Assembly: GCA_036852015.1 (NCBI GenBank)
Contig: JAANDG010000729.1
Coordinates: forward strand, 1-64,000
Source: Pelodera strongyloides
Lineage: Eukaryota; Nematoda; Chromadorea; Rhabditida; Rhabditidae
Direction of reading: 5' to 3'
DNA: 64,000 bases
Shown: positions 22,885 through 34,424 of the stretch, piece after piece
Position numbering within the stretch: the stretch's first letter is position 1
Layout: each line of letters starts with the position of its first letter
Program-made: the position numbers and the translations under genes
Notes under the pieces: generated by a model
Seen by the model: the letters and a program-made list of their open reading frames with translations, nothing else
Told to the model about the DNA's origin: nothing
The model's database searches: none

Positions 22885-23233
22885 TTACCGTAAACTAGAG
22901 AATCTTTCTGTTGCCTGCGTTTTTTCCTCAATCCAGAGGCTGTATTCACCGGCCTCACGGCACTCGGCCGGCTCCGGTACGGTCTCAGGGCACGGCAGCG
23001 GCACCGGCGGTATTCTGAACGTGACGACAAGGTAAACCCTAGAAATAAATGACTGTGATTTTACAAATAAGACAGAAGGAAATGGTGCCTCCACCAATAC
23101 AGAGTGCTGCTATCTGGCCAGTGAGTGTGCCATAACATAAACTATGTATACACCTAATCTCATTGTCAGGTAGTAAGACACCGCAAACTATAGATAAGAA
23201 AGCCAGTGCCGAAAATATTCCCCGGTTCTTCAT
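22885..23233 (-). CDS. Putative small secreted protein, two exons
   Basis: Read on the minus strand. Exon 1 (23233-23154) begins with ATG and encodes a signal-peptide-like N terminus (MKNRGIFSALAFLSIVCGV), ending in a codon split before a GTGTAT donor. Exon 2 (23038-22885) follows the strong acceptor ATTTCTAG and runs to TAA. The join restores an Arg codon and gives 77 residues. The mature part is short, with a proline-rich stretch and two Cys (in PCPETVPEPAEC). The intron is about 115 bp. No family is recognised. The donor is not optimal and other upstream exons are possible. The signal peptide and the phase agreement are the main support. Confidence 0.45.
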
Positions 23234-23239
23234 CTAAAA

Positions 23240-23752
23240 TCGAAGATGCAAATGAGAAAAGTAAGGACAATGTATCATCACTAAAACAAAGTTAGTGGAT
23301 TTGTGGTTGTGATTTACAGAAGTGTACTTGTACTGTCAACGGAGCAAAGTGTTCTACTCCAAACAGCATTCGCAGAATTCAGGCACTAACGTATGCAGCT
23401 TAAAGTGTAGGCGCGAGCGAGCAGCGTCAAATGTTATGTAATTGAATTGCTCTTTTAGCCTGTATGCACTTGTTTCTTTTTATGATAACGATCGACAAAA
23501 CCAGATGTCGGAAAGAATCATAACCTTACGGCACAGATTCCAACTACGTCGTGGTGTAGAATGCGTCGTTGGAAGCTGGAGCTCGTTTTCGATAACCTAA
23601 CAAGCTGGAAGCCATCAAGAAGAAGAGTCCTCATTTGTGAACTGAAAAAAGCTTCGAAATCTTGTGCAATTGACAACTCTCCCTACTCTCCCTCTGTACT
23701 TTCATTCCCAAATAACTACTCTCCCTCTCTAGTCTCCCTCTCTACTCTCCCA

Positions 23753-23785
<33 letters not shown>

Positions 23786-25190
23786 ACACTCCCTATCCCT
23801 GTAACCTAGGTGGGCTCAGCTTCAATTCTTCGTAAGTAATTCACATCTCGAATGTTGGGAATGCAACAATACAAACTTAATATATTACCCTACATACAAA
23901 CCCTCTCCAGATCCAATACTAAGAGTTCGAGAACCCTTAGTTGGTCCACACAGGTTTCAGGTTTCAGGTAGTACGAATCTTTATAGTGTAGTGTCTGAAA
24001 CAAATCTCGTCTTCGAAAATTAGGGAATGTGCACGAGGGCACTGGGCGTTACTCAAGGCTAGTTACTATAAAACTCAAAGGGAACGTAAAGAATCGAATT
24101 AGTTTCAACCGTATTGCAGCCACTATCAACATTCACTATGGGAGCATACTTCGTAGGTCGTGTTCAAAGTTGGTACTACAAGAAGGTTTCGCAAACCTCC
24201 TTAATATCCAATAACTACAGTTACAATCCGAAGTCCTTCGTAGTTGACAGTTGACACACAACTTCATCCGTCAGGCAGCAAAGCGTAGTTTCTGAAACAA
24301 AAATTCATCATGATCGAATAAAGAGCGCATTCAAAGTCGCATGACATAGTGATCGATCCACACAATTATTGCAATTGCTCAAAGAAAGGAAAAGGGGGAG
24401 CTCGAGTTCGTACCCACCTGAGGCCATATTCAGCAACACACAGGGAGCCCTCCCCAGTCGCACGAGCGCTCTGAAGCTCTTCTGCTCTCGCACTCTCTAT
24501 GCACTAGCTCTTTGGGGAGGTAAGGGAGGCTCCCTGCGTGTTGATAAATACTGCCTCTGATCTCACCTCACTAAAGATATCACAAAATTCACAGCAGAAT
24601 CCTTCATGCTTCAGGAAGCATACGACATGTTTACAGCCAATCACCTTTGATCATACCTGCAGATAAACAAATTAATTGGTACTGAAAGCGCCTTAATTAT
24701 ACAATTAAAAGAGTCGGACAGCCAAACAAATTCACAGCTGAAACCTGGAATAACCATTAGCAAACTAGCAAGTCATACAAGGAAATCAAACATCATAGAA
24801 ATAATGTAATACACAAGGGAAATGTCACTCATAGGTCATGAATAAATGAACTTGCACCCTGAAATGTTGATTAGGATTAGTATTTGTCTAGGCGGCTTTA
24901 GGAGCACGCACTAAAATAAATCTGGACCATTAAGTTACATCCCATGGTGACCTGAAAGGGTATTAAAAAGTAAACTTGGTACATATAATGTACCAATGTT
25001 ACTGTAGAGCAGACCAAAGGCGGAATCTGAAATAGAAATTAGTGTCCTAACAAGGGACCCCACTTGGAGATCACCAAATAAACAGGCTAGTTTACTCTCT
25101 CACACTCACTAACTCGCTCTTGAATCCATCTCTATCACACACTACCTAAACTCAGGTCTGCATCTTCGTAAAGCAATAGGACGGAAAATT
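23240..25190. other. Intergenic stretch with a fold-back element
   Basis: No gene supported. It contains a pure (CT)n run at about 23758-23785 within CTCTCCCTCT-type low-complexity sequence, and a 110-bp fold-back listed separately at 24434-24543. Confidence 0.4.
24434..24543. repeat. 110-bp fold-back (hairpin) sequence
   Basis: CAACACACAGGGAGCC followed by CTCCCC on the left pairs with GGGGAGG and GGCTCCCTGCGTGTTG on the right, giving a stem of over 20 bp with small bulges around a loop of about 60 bases. It could be a tiny MITE or a hairpin RNA precursor; sequence alone cannot decide. Confidence 0.6.
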
Positions 25191-25215
25191 CCATCCCTTA
25201 GCCGTTTATTACCCC

Positions 25216-25665
25216 TGCTTTATACCCCCCCCCCATTTTATACCCCGTTATACCCCCTTTTATACCCCTTTTATACCCCCTTATACCCCCTCCCCCTCCC
25301 CCCTTTATACCTCCCCCCTTTATACCCCCTTTTATACCCCCTTTTATACACCCCCCCTTTATAGCCCCACCCGTTTTATAGCCCCCCTTAGAGACCCCCC
25401 CCCCCGTTTTATACCCCCCCCCCGTTTTATACCCCCCCCCCGTTTAACCCCCTTTTTACCCCCCCCCCGTTTCTACCCCCCTTTTATACCCCACCCCCTT
25501 ATACCCCCCCCCCTTTTTTTTTACCCCCCCCTTTTACCCCCTTTTATACCCCTTTTATACCCCCTTTTACTACCCCCCCTTTTATACCCCCCCCCCTTTT
25601 TTTTATAAATGTATAACCCCCCTCCCGCTCTTATACCCCATCCCCTCTTATACCACCCCCGTTTA
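25216..25665. repeat. C-rich TTTTATACCCCC low-complexity tract
   Basis: About 450 bases of irregular repeats of TTTTATACCCC with C runs of 4 to 10. All long G runs are on the minus strand (GGGGGTATAAAA), so that strand could form G-quadruplexes and the plus strand i-motifs. There is no coding potential. Confidence 0.97.
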
Positions 25666-26205
25666 TCCTTTCACGTAAGTGTGCCATTTTTCGTGAATAC
25701 TTCAAAGTATCGCCGACGCAGTATTGGCGAGACGCCTCGGTCGGCGATAGCCGTCTGGTACTGAATACCAAGATCTTCACTTCTTCCGATGCGCTTCGAT
25801 TGCTCGTTCGTTGAAGGGAATAGACGACTACTGTAAGCAGAACACTATACGTGTCGTTCCCAGTTAAATTGAGTGGATAATTTGCATTTTACAAAACAGT
25901 TAACACTGAACCTTACATTAAGGACGTGTAACTGAAACACAATCGATGCACACTGCGTTCGTAACAACCGACATTGTTTATGAAGGTGCTGTTTCAGGCA
26001 TGACAGAAGAAGCTGTCTGATGTGATCCGACTGAGAGTTTAGCTGGAGGGTCATTCGTTGCGAGTAACAACTGATTGTTTCGTCCTTTCGTCCTTCAAGG
26101 GCACAAGTTTGTCGCAGAAAAGGCGAACATTCAACCAAGTCAGGAACGCTTTCTGTTATGGAAAGTCTTCACCGCTTTGTAGCTTCATCCAATGCAGAGG
26201 TTTAA

Positions 26206-26619
26206 AGGGTCAGGCCCATTTCAACTGACCCCTATTTTTGATGATTCCATCTGATTCTCCATATCAAATATAGTAGGGTACGATATTTTCCTAATTTTCA
26301 AGCGCAAAAATCACGCAGTATTCATCAATTTACTATTGCCAGTCATACCCAACTTTCTATCGCAGTTGTCACGTCCCTTCGCGCTAATTGGGCAATATAT
26401 ATGCTCTATTGGGCGTGGCAATTGCGATTTTGGCCAATCAGCGCGAATGGGCGTGCCAACTGCGATAGATAGTTGGGTATGACTGCCCACGGTAAATTGC
26501 TGAATAGTGTGTGAATTTTGCGCTTGAAAATTAGAAAAATAATGCATCCTACTATATTTGACATGGTGAATCAGATGGAATCATCAGAAATAGGGGTCAG
26601 TTGAAATGGGCCTGACCCT
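26206..26619. mobile_element. TTAA MITE, AGGGTCAGGCCCA family member
   Basis: A 414-bp element with long inverted repeats: the left end starts AGGGTCAGGCCCATTTCAAC and the right end is its reverse complement, continuing with mismatches for nearly 200 bp. TTAA is duplicated at 26202-26205 and 26620-26623. It has no coding capacity. The termini share AGGGNNAGGCCCA with the elements at 37906 and 58516. Known family logic: TTAA duplication points to piggyBac-type transposase. Confidence 0.92.
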
Positions 26620-26639
26620 TTAAGTCAATCTTCCACCCA

Positions 26640-28600
26640 ATCTAGTGCGTTTTCACCTTCTTCTACGGCACAGACTTGAGTGGTTAAATTCAGTAAGACC
26701 AAGTTTAACACCTCACTTTCGCAGTGGCTTGGACGTGCAAGCCTGCTAATGGAAATCGTATACGAAGCTTTTCGTATGACAGAAGTGTCACGGTAGCCAC
26801 TACAGCGTTTTGCTTAATCGGAGTATTTTGTGCGTAATATGCATGATTTATTGATTGTTAATGATAAACCGCCAGGTTTTGAATCCCGTATTTCGGGATT
26901 TTACAATCGTTTACTGTGTATATAAATTAATATGATCAGTCTCCAGTCGCGCAGTAGTCGTGCAGCAATTTGCATACACTACATAAGAATACAGTGTCTG
27001 TCATAGGTTTGAAAACTGGCCGTTCTACCGCTTTGGGCTATGAACTGTATGAACGATGCTTGACAGCCATCGACGTTTTCTTTCATAGAAAGAGTTGACC
27101 GATTTTCGGCTTATCCTCGATCCTGATAAGAAGATGTATTCAACCAGCACAGCACAGCACATCAACAGCACCAGCACATCACAGCAACAGCACCAGCACA
27201 GCACCAGCACACAATATTGAGGTGTATTCAACCAAAACTTTGTGCTCGATACGTGGATATACGACAGTATGTGAGGGTCGGAACGTTTTTTAGGTTTGCC
27301 CTGCAGTAACTTTGACACCCTGCTCTAGGCTTAGAGCCTGAGCGAATATGGCGGTTAACCTGTGTGATTTGCATAGGCATCCACGATATTGATGCGACAT
27401 GAACTGGACACCGATGGCTCTTTAACTGTGTCGAAAAGACAGCAGCAGCACCGAATCAACGCCATCTCTGACAGAACTGACCGAAGCAAGCGCCTATAGT
27501 CGCATGTCGCATACATTCAAACAAAGCATTGAATTAAGATAACATAAAGTGACCCACAAACATACAGGACAACGACATGGTTTTAGCGCATGATCCAGGG
27601 AGCATTCAGGGGCGCCATGCTCTCTGCTGAATCTCTTTTCATGCCGGGGGAATCCTTCCACTCTGCGAAACTGGCGAACACCACCACTTACGTCCACGAT
27701 GTCCAACGACCACTACGGATCGAAGGGGAAATAGCAGTTGTGTACGGTTCTACAAAACCCGTACAGAACTCCTTCAACTCCAAACTCCAGAATTCTCAAG
27801 AAAAACTCCAGAATTCCAGAAAAGGGAACAGGCAAATGACCTCTCGGCTTTGTACTTCACAGTAAAGCTAGCATAGACGAGCAATCACAAGACTGGAAAT
27901 GACTAGAGCCAGGAGCCAATCTATCAAATTGTAGAGAAATTTTTAGCAAACTATATATTTTTTTTCCCACTTGCACCAGAACGGTAACTGTGGGTCCGGT
28001 CTGCCTTCTTTTTACAGTAAGCTGATCATTTTTATTTGTGCATCATTTTGTAATGCCCAGTCATATTGGCACATTGTCAAAGGCACCAAATGAGATAACT
28101 ATCAGTTTTCAGTTTTCCGTGCTACAAGCCACCTCGGTTTTGTTTAGAGAGTCACAAACTCTTAGGCGTAAGGACATATTTTCATACTTGGGATTAAGTA
28201 CAAATAATCGAAGTACATTCAATGTATGAACGCTTTATACTAGCCAAAAAAGGAGCACATTGTGTATGGCACAATTTCCTCATAATTTACTTCTAAGGTT
28301 TCAGTCCTACCAGAGTTATCGTCGATATTATTTCAAGATTGGGAAACACCGTAACTAAAGATCCCCAGTATCTACTCGTCATTCCCATACAAAAATTACA
28401 GGTAAAATACAATCCCAATACCACCATAATGATTTTAAAGCATCGGTTTTAAAATTGTGGAAAACTCTTAGCGTAGCTTAGTCTTAAGTTCCCATACTTG
28501 GGTTGACACCCATTCGCAAACTTGGGAATATCACGACCTCATCCTCGTGGTTGAGCTGATCTTACGAGCGCACGACGTGCATATTTAAATACTTTCAAGT
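26640..28600. other. Intergenic stretch with an AGCACC microsatellite
   Basis: An interrupted CAGCAC/CAGCAA repeat covers about 27143-27210. Overlapping open frames of 60-97 codons exist but are not supported by splice sites or family resemblance. Confidence 0.4.
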
Positions 28601-28651
28601 TAACGTTTTCAGCGCTCTCAGAGTACCGCACAATTGGCATAATCTCAAGAT

Positions 28652-29215
28652 TTGGGATATGTTCACACGTATCTAAAAAATCTCGAGTCTCATCTCGATA
28701 TGCCTCTACAACACCAACAAAATGCTAGCAAAGTTCGGATTGTGACAAGCCATATGCCATACGCGTCAAACGACAAAGTGAGGGGAACAATACACATAAC
28801 CAAACATGGCAGCACTGGTATAGTTTATTGCATAACATGCTCCAAATGTCTAATACAATACGTAGGAGAAACAAAAAGAACACTCAAATGCCGATTTAGC
28901 CAACACCGGTACCACATGAAAAAGAATTCAACGGATACACTACTATACAAACATTTTTCTGCATGTCAGGCGGACGTAGAAACAAAGATGTTTTCTATCC
29001 ATATACTTGATAGTCTCAGTAATAACAGCGATAGAAATATAAGAAAAAAAAGATTGTTCTGGATAAAATTACTCAACACGGCTTATCCATTTGGTTTAAA
29101 TGAGAATATCAAAGGATATGGTATTATCAGTGACAATAGCAAAAAAGGTTTAGGAAACAATAAACTTCCTTACTTCGCTCTCAAAATCAAAAGACCACCC
29201 AAAAATCGCGAATAA
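28652..29215 (+). pseudogene. GIY-YIG endonuclease domain of the Penelope-like element
   Basis: Open for 187 codons (first ATG in frame near 28697). Residues 56-59 read GIVY and 70-72 YVG, the two halves of the GIY-YIG signature. C60, C63 and C66 lie between them as in the Cys/His motif of Penelope nucleases, and H101 (KHFS) and PFGLN (146-150) are also typical. In related nucleases a Glu sits three residues before the Trp of a WI pair; here that position is Arg (KRLFWI, around 134-138), so the catalytic acid appears lost. The frame ends just as the linker begins in the next frame (KRSHSRNN), indicating a frameshift. Confidence 0.85.
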
Positions 29216-29350
29216 GAAAACGTTCACATTCTCGCAACAATTACCCAACTCCAGACATCTCAACCACACTATGTTATTCAAAACTTTCTAAACTCTATTC
29301 AAGTATTCCTTCATCAACCAAAAAACTTCTTATAAGACAATACTACAACA

Positions 29351-31290
29351 ATGATGTTACTTTCGATTTTAAGCGCAACACAGAAGCAATTCGGTCGAAT
29401 GTCAATACATTATCATTTTTCTAACACAAGTACAAAAAGCGTTCAACAAACAGACTTTGATTTACACATACCTTTTCTTGAATTTGCCTCACTACACAAT
29501 AATCTCAATTATCAGGTCAAAAAAAGTATCAAAGTATTATTCAACACTAACTCCATTCCTAATTCTCTAATACCACGCATCCGATTTATTCCAAAATACA
29601 ACATCCCACTGGGTCCAAAAATTTTCATAAAACAGTCAATTCAGTTACTGCAAACAACATTACATGCACTTGCAGCACATTCCTATCTAAATACAATGGA
29701 AAAGAAATAATGTCTATTAACAATATTTCTCATATAGTTTCCGGTAATTGTGAAATATTCTCATCAAACTATCCTAAAGCAACACAATTACTTTTAAATG
29801 GCACAAAGTACCTCTGTCCATATAGTCACTCACATTTTCAACAAACACTCAAAGAAACCTCTCAAGAGCTAAGTACTCGCCTCAAAAAATACTTTATGAA
29901 GAACAGTATTCCTATTCCAAATATGAAATTCTTGTTGGATGACCTTAACTTAACTTCTGCTATTTTTGAAGAACAACGCATACGTGCAGTCACACGGGAG
30001 ATCCACAAAATAAAACAAAATTTCGTTGTAACATGTGTGGACAAGGCCAATTCCAGCTTCTGCTTTTCATGTCCTTTATTATACCGTAACTTCCTTCATA
30101 AAGAGTTGGGCATAGTTTACTCTAACATTGTTTACCAAACAGTGGGCAATGATACATATCAACCATACAGTTTAGAGTCAAAAGATTCTATAATAAACAG
30201 GCACAGTGATTACTCGAGTCTTTTCTGTATTAATCTTCCAGATAATCACAGAAAACTACCTAACATTTATGCCATACCCAAACTCCATAAACCTACAATT
30301 ACAATGAGATTTATAACAGTTAGTTCTCTTAAAAACATCTCTATTTTAACAACAAAAAAACACTCAAACATTAAGAACACATTTTTCAAACTACTGTAAA
30401 GCAACTAGCAATCATAATATCCACAAATCTTACTTTTTTTCAATTGATAATTCAATGCAAATTTCCAATAATTCTAGTCTTCACCGCTTCAATAAAATAC
30501 GGGTTATGGATTTCAGTAGTCTTTTTACCAACTTACCACACGATTGTGTCCTTAAAAATATGTATGAACTACTCGAATTATGTTTCAAAAATGCTGGTGA
30601 AACATACATAAATGTTGCATTTAAACACTGCTTTTATACTGATACATACTCTCAAATTGCTACACACTAACCAAGGTTAAACATATAATAAATTATATTG
30701 TCACAAACAGTTTCTTAATCTTCAACAACGAAGTATTCCATCAAACAAAAGGTGTCCCACAAGGAGGTAACGCCTCACCGCTCTTGGCAGATCTCACTCT
30801 ATCAATTATATAATTCAATTTTTTCAAAAGTAACAACAACTCGCATCTAGTTTACAATACACGCATGTTTAGGTATATGGATGATATTGCCATATTTTTA
30901 TAAAAATATTTGTGACTTTGTCAACTCATAAATATGTATCCTACATCTCTTAGTCTTGAGCCTGCAAATGATAGTGAAAATTCAGCAGCTTTTCTAGACC
31001 TTCTAATTAATCGAGTTAATGATAAGTGGGCTATAAATTTATATAACAAAAAACAAAACAGACGACTACACATTCGACGTCATTAGATTTCCAATGTACG
31101 ATTCTCATATCTCAACAAATATCAAACTAAATTGTATAATGGGTGAAATAATACGAATATACCGTTGCACTTCTTCTTTAGAGTTTTTCAAAGACAAGGT
31201 TTGTCAACTTACACGCAAACTTATTCGTAATAAATATCCCGTTTCAAAAATCACTCAAATATTTCGGAAAACTATTCACCGACACCCATG
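29351..31290 (+). pseudogene. Penelope-type reverse transcriptase remnants
   Basis: The 29710-30399 segment holds the N-terminal RT region (VVTCVDKANSSFCFSCPLLY) and the fingers motif KLHKP. 30455-30670 holds DFSSLFTNLPH, the first catalytic Asp region. About 30750-30810 holds PQGGNASPLLADL, and about 30867-30900 holds YMDD, the catalytic box, ended at once by a TAA. 31094 onward holds the C-terminal conserved block. The pieces are in order and collinear, so this is one decayed copy and not several fragments. Confidence 0.85.
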
Positions 31291-33850
31291 TATAGCCTAC
31301 CTTGAATACCTTGAATACCGTTATATCAGCTGTTGGCTCGCCAACAGCGCAGGTCGCAACTACGCCATGAAGACCTGCATCTTGCGATACGATTCCATGC
31401 ACGTCCAAATGATTTAACCATCGGGTCTGCCCATCTCGTTGGCGGTCGCCCTGGAAGACGCTTGTAATCGCGGGGACGCCATTCTGTGACCCGAGTGGTC
31501 CATCGATTGTCATTTCTACGAATGATATGACCAGCCCATCGATGTTTCGAGCTGTATATCCTATCAATTATATCATCTACGCCGGACTTTTCTCGAAGTG
31601 TGACGTTTGACATACGATCCCGGAGGCGCGTGCTTACCATCTTACGCTCCATGGCTCTCTGGGTGACAAGTAAGGATTCTTCGTCTTTCTTTGTCGTGCA
31701 CCAAGTTTCGGAAGCATAGGTCATTGCTAGCAGCACATGCGTGTTAAACACCTTGGCTTTCACTTCTTTTGACAGCTTCACATTGGTGAGTACATCTCGT
31801 AGCTTCCAGAAAGCCTTCCACCCAGACTGTTTACGCCGAGAGAGTTCGGCGGTGAGGCTGTTGCTGGGGTTAACCTTGCGTCCAAGGTAGACATACTTCC
31901 CGACCTTTTCGAGCGTGCTGTTGCCAATACGTATATCTGCACCGCCGTTTGGACAATGATCGTTAGCCATCCACTGCGTCTTGCCTGGGTGGGCTTCAAG
32001 ACCGATTAGCGATGTTACTCGAATTAGTTCGTCTAGGTTTTTCTGCAGTGTACATGGGTCTTTGGCTATAAGAACCACATCGTCGGCAAACAGTAAGAAA
32101 TGTAGTGTTTCGCCGTCAATGTCATAACCACCGGACATGTTGGCGTCTCTCAAAGCACATTCCAGAGAAGCAGAAAACAGAGTGGGTGAAATGACATCCC
32201 CTTGTTTGACTCCGCGCTCAACGGGCACCTTAACTGGTGTATGAAGGAGTTGGATGTCTGTGGCGCACTGGTTATACAGCTCGTCTATCATAGACACGTA
32301 GCTTTCTGGCACTGCGTGATGTTTCAGAGCATTGAGGACCGCCTGCTTCTCAACCGAATCGTAACGCCTTTTTGAAGTCGACAAACAACATACAGAGGGG
32401 TATCTTGTACTCCCTAGACCGCTCGATAACTTGACACACAGTGTGAATGTGGTCAATAGTCGAGTACCCGCCTCGAAAGCCTGCCTGCTCTCGTCTATTG
32501 CCTTCTTCCAGCCACTTGCTGATTCGGTTCAAGATGACGCGAGAAAACAGCTTTGACAGCTGTGACATCAACGCAATTGGACGATAGTTGTTTATGTCCT
32601 CTTTGCTTCCCTTCTTATGAATCAGGATGGTGTTACTACCTTTCCAGTTCTCAGGGACGATTTTCATTGAGATGATATTGTTGAACAACCTGCAAACCGC
32701 GGATAGAGCGGACTTCGGAGCGTACTTGAGGAGATCAATGGAAATGCCATCATTGCCAGGAGCCCTGTTATTAGGCATTCTCTTCAGCATGTTCAACCTC
32801 GCTCTCCATGAACTCCGGCACGTCCTCATTCACTTCAATGCCTGATTTCGGAACACGCTTCTTCGAAGCAAAGAGATCCCCATCGAAATCTTTGATGATA
32901 TCGGCAATATCTTGGTCTTCAAAGTACCGTCTTTGTCCATCATGGCCACAGTTGCCTCCTTATGCAAGGAATAGTGTTGGCGTGCTTTCTGTATGGACAT
33001 AAGACGCTGGGCCGCTTCGAGAGCTTTAACCTCGTTAAAGCTCTTATAGTCTGTTTCAACCATCTTTCGTAGGTCGCGGCTGAGGCTCTGTACGTTTTGA
33101 CCCTGATGTAGCCTTTTTCGTCTCTCACGGATCAATTCAATGGTCTTCGACGTCAGTCTTTCTCTAGGATGAGCACGAATGACCGGCCTAGCCTCAGCTG
33201 ATGCCCTCGCCAATTCCCGGCTCAGTTCGGAGTACGACTGAGGTGAACCGTACCTCGACCAGTCCACTTGGTTCATTATAGCACGGGCTAGACCCGGATC
33301 AACGTCTCCACGCCTGGAGGTGCGCCTTCTGAACTTAACAGAACCAAAGTTGATGATGGACTTGACCAAGCGGTGATCTGAACTTCAGCCGCACCAGCTT
33401 CTACCGACGATCTTACAGTCAACGACCCGATGGGCGTCGTTGCAACGGACATAGTCCAGCTGTTTCTTTGCACCTTGCGGGCCCTGCCACGTCCAAAGTC
33501 TACGCTTTCGTTGTTGGAACAGGTACATGCACTGACTTTCCGCAAAATCTGCTAGCCGTTGACCACGGTCATTACGGGTGTCTGCAGCGTAGTGCCCAAC
33601 GTACGTCTCCCCATCGTCCCTGGCACCGATGGACGCGTTGAAGTCACCGACGACAAGCTTGACATGTGCACGACTGTTCGTCAATTCTCGCTCAATGTCG
33701 TCATAAAGCACGACCTCGTCGTCATACTCGCTGGTGGGAGCGTACACGTTCACAACGGTGAATGTCACACGTTTCACTTCGCCATGATAGCACCGCCACA
33801 CGCGGGCCCACTGCTCATATCGCTGATCGCTGATATATGGAAGGTATTCG
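31291..33850 (-). pseudogene. 5'-truncated, frameshifted RTE-clade retrotransposon
   Basis: Minus strand, from 33850 down to 31291. At 33840-33385 lies the C-terminal half of an apurinic-type endonuclease (VVNVYAPTSEYDD, VVGDFNASIG, QLDYVRC). Between 33369 and 32350 are the linker and RT N terminus (NNYRPIALMSQLSKLFSRV, EQAGFRGGYSTIDHI). From 32456 to 31326 are the RT core (RGVKQGDVISPTLFSASLE, LLFADDVVLIA) and the C terminus (GRPPTRWADP). Frames change near 33370, 32830 and 32400, and the N-terminal nuclease half is missing. The 3' end is a short repeat of TTCAAGGTA, typical of RTE elements. It abuts the end of the Penelope-like element, so it probably inserted there. Confidence 0.88.
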
Positions 33851-34000
33851 GAGGGACTATAAAGCCCACACCGCCTGACCTCGGCCTCTCCTCTCTTACT
33901 CCAATAGCACGATGGCCATGGCCACTGTGTCAGGTTTTACACTTGAAACACGGGATCTTTCCCCCCTACAATCCTATGCTCATGGTTCAATGTACGAATA

Positions 34001-34424
34001 CGAGTAACGTCGCTAATCGGTTTTGAAGCACACCCAGGCAAGACGCAGTGGATGGCTAACGATCCCTGTCCAATCAACAGTGTAACTCTGCGTATAGGCG
34101 GCAACTTGCTAGAAAAGGTCGAGAAGTATATCTATCTTGGACGCAAGGTAAATCCCAGCAACAACCCCACCCCCGATCTCGTTCGGTGTAAGCAACCTGA
34201 GTGGAAGGCTTTCTTTCTTTCTGGAAGCTACGAGATGTGCTTCCCAATGTCAAGTTGTCGTAAGACAACTTGTTGACATTGGGAAGTACGTGTGTGTGAA
34301 ATGACATCCCCCTATTTGATTCCGCGTTCAACCGTCTTCATGGCGAGTCGCGACCTACGCTGTTGGCGACCCACGCTTTTGGTCAACAGCTGGTATAACG
34401 GTCTTCAAGGTATTCAAGGTAAGG
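34001..34424 (+). mobile_element. Rearranged second RTE fragment
   Basis: Plus-strand sequence from about 34001 matches the minus-strand RTE just upstream (both encode EKV-KY-YLGRKVNPSN after QWMAND / WMANDPC). At 34245-34283 there is a fold-back (AATGTCAAGTTGTC / GACAACTTG-TTGACATT), after which about 34300-34336 matches the opposite orientation of the RT (GTGAAATGACATCCCC as at 32187). The sense 3' end then returns (ACGCTGTTGGCGA ... TATTCAAGGTATTCAAGGTA). It is therefore a fragment with an internal inversion. Both RTE pieces end in the same TTCAAGGTA tail. Confidence 0.8.

Larger units (their letters stand above)
28640..31400 (+). pseudogene. Broken Penelope-like retroelement with N-terminal nuclease (Naiad type)
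   Basis: One retroelement coding region now split by frameshifts and stops. In order: a GIY-YIG nuclease (28652-29215), a linker in another frame (29218-29421), then reverse-transcriptase pieces at 29351-29710, 29710-30399, 30455-30670, about 30740-30910 and 30960-31290. Visible RT motifs are LPNIYAIPKLHKP, RFI, DFSSLFTNLPH, GVPQGGNASPLLADL and FRYMDDIAIF, then AAFLDLLINR and a conserved tail starting YDSHIS. Ordinary endonuclease-bearing Penelope elements carry GIY-YIG after the RT. The reverse order here, with a Cys-rich CCHH-type nuclease, matches the published Naiad group. At least five breaks show the copy is dead. Its 3' end is abutted by an RTE element. Confidence 0.85.

Noticed and set aside
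26311..26547. Minus-strand open frame of 78 codons
   Set aside because: Lies wholly inside a MITE with inverted repeats.
28652..31290. Active Penelope-like element
   Set aside because: At least five frame breaks, a stop just after YMDD, and loss of the nuclease Glu.
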